Source: JBGTFE01 sp049799955 (GTDB taxonomy: Bacteria > Acidobacteriota > Blastocatellia > Pyrinomonadales > Pyrinomonadaceae). Taken from it: a stretch of DNA of 64,000 nt. Positions within the stretch are counted from its first letter, which is position 1, and each line of letters begins with the position of its first letter. The translations under genes were made by a program, and so were the position numbers. Below the pieces are notes generated by a model. That model saw nothing but the letters and a program-made list of their open reading frames with translations, had not been told where the DNA came from and ran no database searches. The stretch is taken from the NCBI GenBank assembly GCA_049799955.1, contig JBARIW010000016.1, positions 1 through 64,000 of the forward strand, written 5' to 3'. Shown here in pieces: positions 17,278 through 25,866 of this stretch.

Positions 17278-18543
17278 TTATAGATTATCCGTTACTGACT
17301 CAATCGCCGATTCCGTAGCGTCCGTGATATTCGTGAAAAAGTCATAACCTATCTGATTTTTAATGCAATCGACTGACACGCGGTAAGTTTTCCAGTCGTT
17401 GTTGATGTTGTCTTCGCTTGGAACCCAGACCGCGATTGTTCGGGTTGAAGCGGTTACGCGGGATATGTCGTCCGTTCCCGAAGGTATTACGATAATGACT
17501 TTCCACGTATGTGTCGAAACAACTATATGATCTGAATTGATTGTCCCGGCATTACCGTATGTGCCTGAGATAATATAAACATCGTCTCCCTCATCCGTTA
17601 CTAAATCTCTGGCATATTCTTCCAGACCTTCCCAAGTTACACGGTTATTGTCCACCGTCTGCGGAACCATATTCGTCATTTTGAAAGTTGCGTCATTGTC
17701 AGCTTCAGTTAAAGTCCTGTCTGCCGACGGACACATATGCCCTCGGTCCTGAATAACTTGTGCTACCACCTTATACCAGCCTGCCGGAAGTGTGCTGTCG
17801 CCGCTGAAACTGTCCTGTCTGGGCGTTGCGCCGAGCCATGAAGTATCGAGATGCCATGAAACCCAGTTTGGAGTTCCGTTATCTCTAGCATAACTCAATA
17901 CAAACTGGTCTTTGACCATCAGGTAGTTTGCAGGATAGTTTGTGTCCGTTACTACATTCGACGGATTGCCAAACATTAAATGAACAGATGACGAGTTCGG
18001 ATTGTTTGAAACGGAAACATCATCAAAATTGACGCGGTTTATGCCGCCAGAAGTTTTACGAATCTTGAAGCAAATGGCACTTACTGAATTAACCGTAAAA
18101 TAAGACGTTGAAAGAGTCGTTAACGTAGTAGAAACGGTCGAGCCAGCTTTTGACCAGTTACTCCCGCTGTCAGTTGATTGCCACAGCTCCCAATTCGAAG
18201 TTGTGTCCGTACCGTAAAGAGCGTGTGTTCCAGCAACTGTTCCGGCATTTGTCAGATTGAAGTTCATCCTCCCCTTGCCGGTGTTGCGAACACGGGTTGC
18301 ATAAGAGCCGATTTTGTGGTCTGACGCGCTGTTGCCATTTAGACCATCATCGAGATACCAGCCGCCGGAGCCAAAAGTTACACTGGCAGCCGCATAAGCA
18401 GTCTTGCCTCCCGCCTCAAATCCTTCGTTTGTTTGAGCGAAGACAGGCAGACTAATGATTAATAAAATTGAAAAAATTGAAATAAAAAGAAAAGAAGCCC
18501 GAAAGGAAGAGAATATCCTTCTGGAAGTAGATTGATTGTTCAT
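17278..18543 (-). CDS. Secreted DNA/RNA non-specific endonuclease (second copy)
   Basis: The 421-residue product starts at ATG 18543 because CGGAGG lies six bases upstream; an ATG at 18579 is less well placed. A signal peptide spans about residues 8-37 (ASFLFISIFSILLIISLPVFAQ). Residues 40-180 are a jelly-roll-like module, and 190-420 the NUC1 nuclease with DRGHM at about 266-270 and TNMVPQTVDNN. It is clearly paralogous to the protein encoded at 9993 in the nuclease part but not in the N-terminal part. Transcription probably starts from the minus-strand promoter at 18656-18684, next to a 60-bp palindrome. Confidence 0.85.
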   Translation of the reverse strand: MNNQSTSRRIFSSFRASFLFISIFSILLIISLPVFAQTNEGFEAGGKTAYAAASVTFGSGGWYLDDGLNGNSASDHKIGSYATRVRNTGKGRMNFNLTNAGTVAGTHALYGTDTTSNWELWQSTDSGSNWSKAGSTVSTTLTTLSTSYFTVNSVSAICFKIRKTSGGINRVNFDDVSVSNNPNSSSVHLMFGNPSNVVTDTNYPANYLMVKDQFVLSYARDNGTPNWVSWHLDTSWLGATPRQDSFSGDSTLPAGWYKVVAQVIQDRGHMCPSADRTLTEADNDATFKMTNMVPQTVDNNRVTWEGLEEYARDLVTDEGDDVYIISGTYGNAGTINSDHIVVSTHTWKVIIVIPSGTDDISRVTASTRTIAVWVPSEDNINNDWKTYRVSVDCIKNQIGYDFFTNITDATESAIESVTDNL

Positions 18544-18655
18544 AACGAGCCTCCGAAGTAAATTTGGGCAAAATGCCACGGATTAATGAATGTTTTGCTC
18601 TCTTTTTGAGCAAATGCGACAAGACACAGTTTAAGTTGTTATTAATTCACAATGA

Positions 18656-18684
18656 GTATTATCCAAGTCATCAGTGAAAGTCAA
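18656..18684 (-). promoter_or_regulatory. Minus-strand promoter of the endonuclease gene
   Basis: On the minus strand TTGACT (18679-18684), a 17-bp spacer and TAATAC (18656-18661) form a good sigma-70-like promoter. Its -35 box overlaps the left end of the palindrome 18680-18739. Confidence 0.65.
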
Positions 18685-18739
18685 TGGTTTTCATGTCAAT
18701 TAGCAAAATATTTTGCTAATTGACATGAAAACCATTGAC
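18680..18739. repeat. Perfect 60-bp palindrome between divergent promoters
   Basis: The arm GTCAATGGTTTTCATGTCAA continuing to TTAGCAAAAT is repeated as an exact reverse complement, with the axis at the centre of AAAATATTTT. The two ends supply the -35 boxes of the divergent promoters. It may be an operator for a dimeric regulator, a cruciform, or the product of an inverted duplication. Confidence 0.85.
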
Positions 18740-18764
18740 ACTCGATTTTGACCTGTGCTAATTT
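18735..18764 (+). promoter_or_regulatory. Extended -10 promoter of the aldolase-RidA-VOC-TIR genes
   Basis: TTGACA (18735-18740), 18-bp spacer and TAATTT (18759-18764) with TG at 18756-18757. It is a near copy of the promoter at 37-66, and similarity continues about 60 bases downstream. The -35 box overlaps the right end of the palindrome. Confidence 0.65.
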
Positions 18765-18880
18765 AGCTTTCAATTAATTACCGACGACAGAAAGTATTTT
18801 GAAGCGGTAGTTCTTTTAAGCCGCGGTTGTTAATAATAATTAGGCATCATGGCAACTGTACTTTTGGCTAGGTTCCCATT

Positions 18881-19381
18881 ATGGTAACGAGGCGGTTGGC
18901 GGGGCTACGTGGCGGACAAAAATATTTCTCAATCTTGGTACTTGACTATGGGTTAATATTGGTCATGGAGAAGGGGTTCCACCTTGTCCTTTTATTGACG
19001 TATTGAATGCATGTGCCGATTAAGTTATGGGGGTTATATTTAACTATGGGATGGCTCGCTCCTACAACGATCTACCTAGTAATACGGCTCTTGTACTGAA
19101 GTGTTTTGGTGCGCGACTCCGTCAGCGTCGCGTACAAATTACAACAGTACATCATGCGATTGAAATGGACGTGGCGGCTGTAGCTGTGCAGATTAATTTA
19201 GCCGACCCGGATCTCCCGTCTCAAACGCGAGAGATAAGTTCTTTCACCGCAGAAGCCCACTCTGTTGGAATGCCCGTTTTGTATATGGTCAGCGGAAATT
19301 CATCAGGGCGGTGCTGCAAAAGTCGCGAAATCAATTCGTATTTGCCATGAAATGGGTGATGAGTTCAATAAAATTGATTAA
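18881..19381 (+). pseudogene. Decayed class I aldolase (DhnA/FbaB-like)
   Basis: In successive frames the region reads MVTRRLAGLRGGQKYFSILVLDYGL, then GHGEGVPPCPFIDVLNACAD with an in-frame TAA at 19021-19023, then VIFNYGMARSYNDLPSNTAL and AIEMDVAAVAVQINLADPDL, then, after another shift, GGAAKVAKSIRICHEMGDEF. This order matches the DhnA/FbaB aldolase family, which makes or cleaves C-C bonds via a Schiff base. The C-terminal third, including the catalytic Lys region, is missing and a RidA gene begins inside its end. At least two frameshifts and one stop show decay. Confidence 0.65.
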
Positions 19382-19772
19382 TCCAGAATCACTTCGGGTA
19401 CCTACCAAGGCATACAGTAATGGCTTATTGCTACCTTTGGGCGTTGCAGACTTAATGTTCGTAACAGGTCAACTTTCCCAAGACGCCGAAGGAAACGTCG
19501 TTTATCCCAATAATGCAGAAGGACAGGCGAAAATCATCTTTGATCGTATTTCTGCAATTCTTTCAGAGGCAGGGATGTCGCTGGACAATGTGGTTAAAGC
19601 ACAGATATTTGTAACGAATATAGCTGACGCTCCAGCTGTCTCGAAAGTTAGGAATGAAGTTTTTAATGTAAGTCGCCCAGTAAGCACTCTTGTTGAGGTA
19701 AATGCCTTAGATAAAGATGAATGTTGCGTTGAGATAGAAGTTATTGCTGCGCGCATGAATACCAATGCTTGA
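19359..19772 (+). CDS. RidA/YjgF family protein
   Basis: The 137-residue protein begins at ATG 19359 or at 19347, overlapping the end of the aldolase remnant. It has the Rid fold signature: YSNGLLLPLG, FVTGQLSQDAEGNVV, QAKIIFDRISAILSEAGMSLDNVVKAQIFVTN and VEVNALDKDECCVEIEVIA. Classical RidA hydrolyses reactive enamine/imine intermediates using an Arg in P-x-R-S/T-x-V-E-V. Here that position reads RPVSTLVEV, so the Arg is absent, as in the uncharacterised Rid subgroups. It is followed 28 bases later by a VOC protein. It may act on a small metabolite in the same pathway; the substrate is unknown. Confidence 0.8.
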   Translation: MSSIKLINPESLRVPTKAYSNGLLLPLGVADLMFVTGQLSQDAEGNVVYPNNAEGQAKIIFDRISAILSEAGMSLDNVVKAQIFVTNIADAPAVSKVRNEVFNVSRPVSTLVEVNALDKDECCVEIEVIAARMNTNA

Positions 19773-19800
19773 AGATTTAGACATGGACGATTGTTAAATT

Positions 19801-20226
19801 ATGTTCCGCGTACATCATGTTGCTCTTAGCGTCTCAGATATCGGCAGATCGATAGAGTTTTATAAGGCATTCGGATTCAGCCTTGTGGGTCAATACCCCT
19901 CGCCTGAGAAGAAACGCAATATTGCTCACCTACGTTTGGGTGAAGTGATTTTAGAACTTTTCTGTTATTCAATTAGTAAGCAACGCCCTGCACCGGAAGA
20001 TGTCTCGACAAGAGATTTATCCACAATTGGAATTAAGCACTTTTCGCTACAGGTCACATCTTTGCAGGATGCTCTTCGAAAGTTGGAAGATATTGGTTGT
20101 AAATGCACTTCTTCCCAAAAAGGGCAGACTGGAATGGAGTATTTTTTTGTTGAGGATCCAGACGGGATGTGGATAGAGATCGTTCAAGATGAAAGAGTAT
20201 TTAGTACAAGCGACATGAATAACTAA
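19801..20226 (+). CDS. VOC (glyoxalase/dioxygenase superfamily) protein
   Basis: The 141-residue protein has two beta-alpha-beta-beta-beta repeats. Metal ligands fit the usual positions: His near residue 5-6 (FRVHHVALSV), Glu in VILELF, His in IKHFSLQV and Glu in WIEIVQ. VOC enzymes include glyoxalase I, epimerases, dioxygenases and resistance proteins, so the reaction cannot be named. It lies between the RidA and TIR-like genes with gaps of 28 and 52 bases, probably in one operon from the promoter at 18735. Confidence 0.8.
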   Translation: MFRVHHVALSVSDIGRSIEFYKAFGFSLVGQYPSPEKKRNIAHLRLGEVILELFCYSISKQRPAPEDVSTRDLSTIGIKHFSLQVTSLQDALRKLEDIGCKCTSSQKGQTGMEYFFVEDPDGMWIEIVQDERVFSTSDMNN

Positions 20227-20278
20227 AATATCTGTAAGAACTCATTTTAAATATTTTTTTGCTGGCGGAAGAAATAAA

Positions 20279-21283
20279 ATGTTACCAAGACTTTTTATTG
20301 GCTCTTCAGTTGAGTCTTTGGATGTAGCTCACGCTGTCCAGGAAAACCTAGACAACTATGCGAGTGTCACCGTCTGGGATCAAGGTGTCTTCGAACCATC
20401 CGGAACGAATTTAGAATCTCTACTAGCTAAGCTAGATTCTTCTGATTTTGGACTCTTTATTCTGACACCTGATGACGTAACAATACTTCGAGGAAACGAA
20501 GTTAAGACAGCACGAGACAATATTATTTTTGAGTTAGGGTTGTATATTGGGCGCCTGGGTTTATCCCGTACATTCTTCTTAATATCATCAGATACGTCAG
20601 ATTTACATCAACCAACTGATTTGTTGGGGATTATCCCACTAAAGTATTCGACAGTGGGTAAAGATAGTATTTTGTCAGCCGTTGGTCCTGCTTGCAATAA
20701 GATCCGCCGCCAATTAGAAAATGCCGTAATGAGACGAGCACCGGGTCGTCATGGTAAAGTTACAATATTGCCCAATGTAAATGAAGGTTCTCTCTTTGCA
20801 GCCGAGTGCGTGAAGAAGGCAAGCACAATTCGAGTAATCGGCACTGCACGACAGGACGTAGCCGGTAGTGATGAAAACGCTGATGGCTATTTGAAAGCAA
20901 CGGAAGATAGATTCAAGTCGGGCGACAAATTAACTTATATGCGGATTACATCTTCACGAATTACCGCGCCTTTCAAAAAACATTTATCTCAACTTTTTGA
21001 ATTATCTAAACCAAATGCTTCAATAAGGTTCGAGATTGCAATAGATCCAAGCAACCTAGATGTGGCTGTGTCTTATATGGTATTTGATGAAGCTGGTGTT
21101 CTAATGGCTATTGACAATAATTTTATGGGTAACCGCCATCGCGATAATCAACTTTTTCTTTGGTCATCAGACACCCAAGTCGTAAAAGCATTCAAAGAAC
21201 ACTTTGATGACGTTTGGCTGAAACTCCCTATAAAGATCCGATCAAAGTCCACACTCCATAATGAAGTAAAGATACGTAAGTAG
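20279..21283 (+). CDS. TIR-like NADase-type effector (Cap12/PycTIR TIR family)
   Basis: The 334-residue protein opens with PRLFIGSSVESLDVAHAV and continues with TVWDQGVF, DFGLFILTPDD and RDNIIFELGLYIGRLG (about 79-94). These are the hallmarks of the TIR domain found in CBASS Cap12 and Pycsar TIR effectors, whose conserved Glu (here in FELG) supports NAD cleavage. Residues 165-330 form a second domain (TIRVIGTARQDV, then MRITSSRITAPF) that resembles a catalytically empty PLD-like module and may sense a ligand. No cyclase gene is nearby, so this is not a canonical CBASS or Pycsar operon. Neighbours are RidA and VOC proteins. The start follows GGAAG. Confidence 0.75.
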   Translation: MLPRLFIGSSVESLDVAHAVQENLDNYASVTVWDQGVFEPSGTNLESLLAKLDSSDFGLFILTPDDVTILRGNEVKTARDNIIFELGLYIGRLGLSRTFFLISSDTSDLHQPTDLLGIIPLKYSTVGKDSILSAVGPACNKIRRQLENAVMRRAPGRHGKVTILPNVNEGSLFAAECVKKASTIRVIGTARQDVAGSDENADGYLKATEDRFKSGDKLTYMRITSSRITAPFKKHLSQLFELSKPNASIRFEIAIDPSNLDVAVSYMVFDEAGVLMAIDNNFMGNRHRDNQLFLWSSDTQVVKAFKEHFDDVWLKLPIKIRSKSTLHNEVKIRK

Positions 21284-21328
21284 GATCAAGTCGCTTATAT
21301 TCTCAACATTCTTCATCTTGCCAATCAA

Positions 21329-21381
21329 ACTCTTTACAAAAGAGACATTCTGTAAAGAGTTCAGTTTCGGACGTTTTCAAA
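21329..21381 (-). repeat. 53-bp repeat, copy 2
   Basis: On the minus strand this matches 15566-15618 with 31 identical leading bases. It contains the stop codon of the HTH-array remnant (TGA at 21361-21363). Its distal end forms a perfect CTCTTTACA/TGTAAAGAG hairpin. Confidence 0.65.
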
Positions 21382-21870
21382 AATGGTAGTTTGTATTTTT
21401 GTTCTTACCACCGCACCCGTTTTTCTAATTCCAAGTCTGCTTAATCTGTTTTTTATTGTTGGCGGATTATAGCCGAACATTTTTGCAATTTGCCCTGAGT
21501 TTAATTTTTCTTCCATATACAGACAAGTTAATTCGTCTACCGTCAGTGCCGGATTTTTCAGTCGAAATTGTTGAATCTCACTTCGGCTTCTTTTCGTTAT
21601 GCGGTGCTATTTGAAATTTTGCGACAAAAAATAGTAGCTGACTTTCAAAATTTTACTTATTTCCGTAATGGCGCGTTTTTCTTCAAGATACAATTTTTCG
21701 AGCTTCTCTTTGGGCAGAATTATCAGGTTGTTTTTAAGTGTATGGCGCCTTTGCGTGAAATTCCGCCCTCTCGTCTCATATCCGCAATCGTGAATACGTC
21801 TAGCGCTAATCCCGATTCGCAAACAAAAAATAACGTCAACGAATAATTTTCGATTTTCGAAGAAAAGCAT
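21361..21870 (-). pseudogene. HTH-array protein with an in-frame TAG
   Basis: Reading leftward from about 21870, the frame encodes RIGISARRIHDCGYETRG, then LPKEKLEKLYLEEKRAITEI and SKILKVSYYFLSQNFK. A TAG follows at 21607-21609, and the same frame continues HRITKRSRSEIQQFRLKNPA to GQIAKMFGYNPPTIKNRLSR, stopping at 21361. HTH units on both sides of the TAG match the family at 8780, 9307 and 14955. One nonsense mutation explains the break, so decay is recent or the codon is suppressed. The 5' end is unclear; no other gene is seen from 21284 to 22055. Confidence 0.55.
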
Positions 21871-22055
21871 GGGGCGCGGAATTTAAAGAGAAGTTTTATT
21901 TGCCGCGCTCGCACGGTTTTCGTTGAAATCAAATGTTTCGGAGATTTTTTTTTGGTATAATTCTAAGGCTATCGTTGAAGAGCCTCTATTTAAAGGTCAA
22001 ACTCTAATTTTTTACTGATAGTCGCTAACAAAAAAATCTTAGAAAATTAAAGCGT

Positions 22056-24632
22056 ATGAGCAATATTTCGCTTGAATCGCTCTGGCAGGAAGTTAAGTTT
22101 GTTCCAAATAATAGTCAGAGACAAGCAATCGAACACATCGAAGACCCATTGTTTTTGCCCGCCGGTCCGGGTTCAGGCAAAACTCGGGTTTTACTTTGGC
22201 GGACGGTTAATTTGATTGTCTTTCATGATGTAAAGCCGGAAGAAATTTTTCTCAGCACCTTTACGGAAAAAGCTGCTTTTCAGCTTAAACAAGGACTTCA
22301 ATCTTTGCTTGGACTGGTTACTAATCAAAACGGCAGAACTTATGATTTGTCGGGAATGTTTATCGGAACGGTTCATTCGTTATGTCAAAAAATTCTCATA
22401 GACAGACGATTCGCGATCAACCAGGAACGCACACTTCGTCCGGTAGTTCTCGATGATTTGGGGCAATACTTTTTCATCCGCAGCAATATGAGCGATTTGC
22501 TTGAAGCGATGAGCGGTGAAATAGAAGATGTGAACCGGTTATTTGCCGACAAAGATTATGTCAGCACTTCAAAACACATCGCGCTTCAGAACTGCATTTC
22601 GCTCTTTAACCGATTCAGCGAAGAATGTCTTGAGCCGCAGGAAATCTATGACGAAGCCGACGATGTTTTGAAACCGATTATCAAAATGTATGATGCTTAT
22701 CTCGGAAAACTAAAGCATCAATCAATACTACAGACCGATTTTTCTCTGCTTCAGACGAAAGCCTTCGCTGCTCTCAAAAATAACCCGGAAGCGGCGAAAA
22801 TCTTTAAACACGTCATCATTGACGAATACCAGGATACGAACGCGATTCAAGAGAAAATCTTTTTCAAACTCGCCGAGCATCACCAGAATTTATGCGTTGT
22901 TGGCGACGATGATCAGGCGCTGTACCGATTCAGAGGTGCGACGGTAGAGAATTTTGTCGAATTCCCTGCCCGTTGCCGAAAGCATTTTGGGCGCGAACCG
23001 CGAAAGATTCCGCTCAGTACGAATTATCGTTCGCGGAAAAAAATTGTGGATTTTTATACGCAATTTATGGATTATGAGGAATGGGCGCGAAGCGGCGGGG
23101 ACGGATTTTACCGCCTGACTGATAAAGAAATTTCAGCGCATTCCGAAGATAAAAACACGGCGGTTATTATTTCTTCACAAACCACCCGTGAGAATGCTTA
23201 CGCGGAAATTGTTCCGCTTGTCCAAAAAATACTTAATGACGGAAAGGTTCAAGACCCGAATCAAATCGCGTTTCTTTTTCCCGCTTTACGAAACAATCAA
23301 GCCGTCAAGTTGATGAAATCGGCTCTCGAAGATGCGGGTCTGAAAGTTTACGCGCCGCGTGCCAGTAGATTTTTGGAAGTCGAAGAAGCGGTGCCGCTTT
23401 TTGGACTTTTCGTTGAGATTTTTGATCGCCCGACGCGCGAAGATTTTAAGAGCAGAGATTATCAGGATTTTCACACTTGGCTTGATAACTGCGAAACTGC
23501 CGCCGGCGCGCTTCTCAAGGAAGACAAACAACTCAAAGCCTTTGTTGATGAGCGGCGGCGCGAGATTGAAACAGTCGTCAGCGATTATAAACGTTTGACC
23601 GAACAGGCGAAGAAAAATGGATGGGAGTTAGACGACGCTTATCAGCCGGAAACGATGAAGCGAGTTTTATCAACAACGATAGGTATTTCAATTGCCGCCA
23701 AGAAATCTCTCGCTAATCGCTATTTTGAAAGGATTATCAACGAGCGAATCGAAAAAGGCGAGCCGTTTACGCTTCATTACATTATCAACTCAGCTTCTTC
23801 TTTAGATTGGAACGTGCTTGATTTATTTTATCGTCTGACCGGCTTCGGACACTTCAAACAGATGTTTGACCTTGCCGAACGCGGAGAAGATGAAGGTCCG
23901 GTTTGCAATCTTGGGCTTATCTCGCAGTATCTCGCCCGGTATTTGGATGAATTTACTTCGATTCTGACAGGCAGATTTATCGGTGAAGAAAGTTTTATCA
24001 GAACTTTTTATCTGACGTTTTTGTTTTCGATTTTCCGGCTTGGCGAATCCGAATACGAAGACTCAGACGATCCTTTTCCGAAAGGACGAATTCCCTTTTT
24101 GACGATTCACCAATCGAAAGGTTTGGAGTTCCCGGTCGTGGTTCTGCCGAGCGTTTACAAAAAAGATTGGGGCATTCCGAAGGTTGAGAAACTCGTGCGA
24201 CCGCTGCTTGACCGGGAAGGCGAACCGCTTGACCGAATCAACCGTTTCGATACGATGCGTCTTTTTTACGTAGCGCTTTCACGGGCGGAAAATCTGCTTG
24301 TGATTGCCGATGCGAAAGGGCGCGGAATTTCGATGGATCCGGCTTTTAAAGGGATTTTAGCCGATGAAAATCTGCCGAGAATCGAAAATTTCGATGTCGG
24401 TTCCCTGCCGGTTGCAAAGATTGAAAGCGGCGATATTCCGCGTAATTATTCTTACACTAGTGATTATCTGCAATACCAGAAATGCCCCAGACAATATATG
24501 CTTTTTCGCAAATACGGTTTTGTCGCATCACGTTCGCAAACTCAATTCTTCGGAACGCTCGTGCATCAGACGCTCGAAGATTTACACCTTTTGCTGATTT
24601 CGCAGCGGAAGAAAAAAGAAGCCAGAGTATAA
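22056..24632 (+). CDS. UvrD/Rep-family superfamily 1 helicase, frameshifted before its nuclease domain
   Basis: The 858-residue protein has Walker A AGPGSGKT (about 35-42), motif II IDEYQDTN (about 255-262), DDDQALYRFRGA, NYRSRKKI, and LTIHQSKGLEFPVVVLP in the C-terminal RecA domain. The last 60 residues begin a PD-(D/E)XK nuclease: YLQYQKCPRQYMLF supplies the first Cys of a Cas4/AddB-type Fe-S cluster, and GTLVHQTLEDLH the His helix. The frame breaks at A6 (24612-24617), and the next gene continues it in the +1 frame. With five As the two would form one 1150-residue helicase-nuclease. It starts a block of defence-like genes and probably processes DNA ends. Confidence 0.8.
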   Translation: MSNISLESLWQEVKFVPNNSQRQAIEHIEDPLFLPAGPGSGKTRVLLWRTVNLIVFHDVKPEEIFLSTFTEKAAFQLKQGLQSLLGLVTNQNGRTYDLSGMFIGTVHSLCQKILIDRRFAINQERTLRPVVLDDLGQYFFIRSNMSDLLEAMSGEIEDVNRLFADKDYVSTSKHIALQNCISLFNRFSEECLEPQEIYDEADDVLKPIIKMYDAYLGKLKHQSILQTDFSLLQTKAFAALKNNPEAAKIFKHVIIDEYQDTNAIQEKIFFKLAEHHQNLCVVGDDDQALYRFRGATVENFVEFPARCRKHFGREPRKIPLSTNYRSRKKIVDFYTQFMDYEEWARSGGDGFYRLTDKEISAHSEDKNTAVIISSQTTRENAYAEIVPLVQKILNDGKVQDPNQIAFLFPALRNNQAVKLMKSALEDAGLKVYAPRASRFLEVEEAVPLFGLFVEIFDRPTREDFKSRDYQDFHTWLDNCETAAGALLKEDKQLKAFVDERRREIETVVSDYKRLTEQAKKNGWELDDAYQPETMKRVLSTTIGISIAAKKSLANRYFERIINERIEKGEPFTLHYIINSASSLDWNVLDLFYRLTGFGHFKQMFDLAERGEDEGPVCNLGLISQYLARYLDEFTSILTGRFIGEESFIRTFYLTFLFSIFRLGESEYEDSDDPFPKGRIPFLTIHQSKGLEFPVVVLPSVYKKDWGIPKVEKLVRPLLDREGEPLDRINRFDTMRLFYVALSRAENLLVIADAKGRGISMDPAFKGILADENLPRIENFDVGSLPVAKIESGDIPRNYSYTSDYLQYQKCPRQYMLFRKYGFVASRSQTQFFGTLVHQTLEDLHLLLISQRKKKEARV

Positions 24633-24636
24633 AATT

Positions 24637-25509
24637 ATGGATGTAGAGCAGGACGATATTCTTTCGATTGAAGAAATCGAAGCGTGGGTCGAAAAAACAT
24701 TTGAAGAGAATTACGAGCGTCTGCGGCTTGACGGCGGACACGCGCTCACGCCTTATGTGAGAAAAATGGCGCTGGAGCAAATCAAGAGTTACTACAATAA
24801 GCTCCGTGACGTTGCCGAAAATGTAACCGATACGGAAGTGCGTCTGACTCTGCCGGAACAGCACACGCCCGAAGGCAGAAAATTCACGATTGAAGGCGTA
24901 GTTGATATTGTCCGCGAAAATGATTTGACGATAATGTATGACATCAAAACTCATGATGCCGATTATGTTCGCAAAAATCCTGAAAACTACGAAGAGCAAT
25001 TAAATGTCTATGCTCACATCTGGCAAACTCTGCGCGGTGAACCGCTCGACCAGACGGCGATAATCGCCACGGCTTTTCCCGATGCGGTCAAAGACGCTCT
25101 CCGCAAAAAGAACGATGTTGCCATTAAAAAACAGATGGATTTGTGGAATCCTTTGATAGACATTCCGCTCAGGCAGGAAAAAGTTCAGGATACAATCACC
25201 GGATTCGGAGCGACGGTAGATTGTATCGAAAGCAAGAAATTCAAACCGCCGAGAGTCGAAGTTTTGCAGGAGGAAGTCGGCACAACACGGCAGAAATTCG
25301 GCACTCGCGTTTGCCGTAACTGCGATGCGCGATTTTCCTGCACGTCTTATCGCAATTTCGTAATTTCGACGAACGCCCGGACGGGAATTGATTTTAGAAC
25401 TTATTTTACCGACTTCGGCAGCGATGACGAAAAAGCGGAAACGGTGAGCTTGACGCTCGAAGTTGCGCCGCCGCGCGATGTTGAAATAGAAACAAAAGAA
25501 GGCTTATAA
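24637..25509 (+). CDS. PD-(D/E)XK nuclease domain of the helicase-nuclease
   Basis: This 290-residue frame continues the nuclease domain begun at the end of the upstream gene. It has IEGVVDIV (D91) and YDIKT (D102, K104), the catalytic D...DxK core. CRNCDARFSC (Cys 226, 229, 235) completes the four-Cys Fe-S cluster, with the fourth Cys in the upstream frame. The coding similarity begins before its ATG, at about 24613, supporting a frameshift rather than two genes. A function in end resection or phage DNA destruction is inferred from the neighbouring toxin-antitoxin and restriction genes. Confidence 0.75.
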   Translation: MDVEQDDILSIEEIEAWVEKTFEENYERLRLDGGHALTPYVRKMALEQIKSYYNKLRDVAENVTDTEVRLTLPEQHTPEGRKFTIEGVVDIVRENDLTIMYDIKTHDADYVRKNPENYEEQLNVYAHIWQTLRGEPLDQTAIIATAFPDAVKDALRKKNDVAIKKQMDLWNPLIDIPLRQEKVQDTITGFGATVDCIESKKFKPPRVEVLQEEVGTTRQKFGTRVCRNCDARFSCTSYRNFVISTNARTGIDFRTYFTDFGSDDEKAETVSLTLEVAPPRDVEIETKEGL

Positions 25510-25546
25510 AAGGTGGTTGAACTTAAAAGGAATTATCGTGTATTAT

Positions 25547-25573
25547 CAATTATGGCTAGGTTAGCCATAATTG
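25547..25573. promoter_or_regulatory. Inverted-repeat operator of the toxin-antitoxin pair
   Basis: CAATTATGGCTA (25547-25558) and TAGCCATAATTG (25562-25573) are perfect 12-bp arms separated by GGT. The element lies 24 bp before the antitoxin start, where Phd/YefM-type antitoxins bind to autoregulate. Confidence 0.7.
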
Positions 25574-25596
25574 CCCATCGGGAGGACTAAACACGA

Positions 25597-25866
25597 GTGA
25601 AAACGATTTCAACATTTGAAGCGAAAAATAAATTGAGCGAAGTGATTGCGTCCGCCGAGCGAGGCGAGCCGCAGATTATTACGAAAAACGGGCGCAAATC
25701 AGCCGTCGTAATTTCTTATCAGGAATTTGAAAGGCTGACGGCGAAAAAGGAATCTTTGAGCGATTTCTTACTTAACAGTCCGCTACGCGGCTCGGATATT
25801 GATTTAAGCCGTTCAAAAGATACGGGACGCGAAACAGTTGATTTTTCGTCGGAAGAATACAAATGA
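25597..25866 (+). CDS. Phd/YefM-family antitoxin
   Basis: The 89-residue product starts at GTG with GGAGG 12 bases upstream. Residues 1-55 (TISTFEAKNKLSEVIASAERGEPQIITKNGRKSAVVIS) are a typical Phd/YefM DNA-binding fold, and the C-terminal 35 residues, including SDIDLSRSKDTGRET, should wrap around the toxin. The stop overlaps the toxin start by four bases, so translation is coupled. The inverted repeat upstream is a likely operator. Confidence 0.9.
   Translation: MKTISTFEAKNKLSEVIASAERGEPQIITKNGRKSAVVISYQEFERLTAKKESLSDFLLNSPLRGSDIDLSRSKDTGRETVDFSSEEYK

Noticed and set aside
20279..21283. Complete CBASS or Pycsar system
   Set aside because: No cyclase gene or other CBASS/Pycsar partner nearby; only the effector-type TIR is present.
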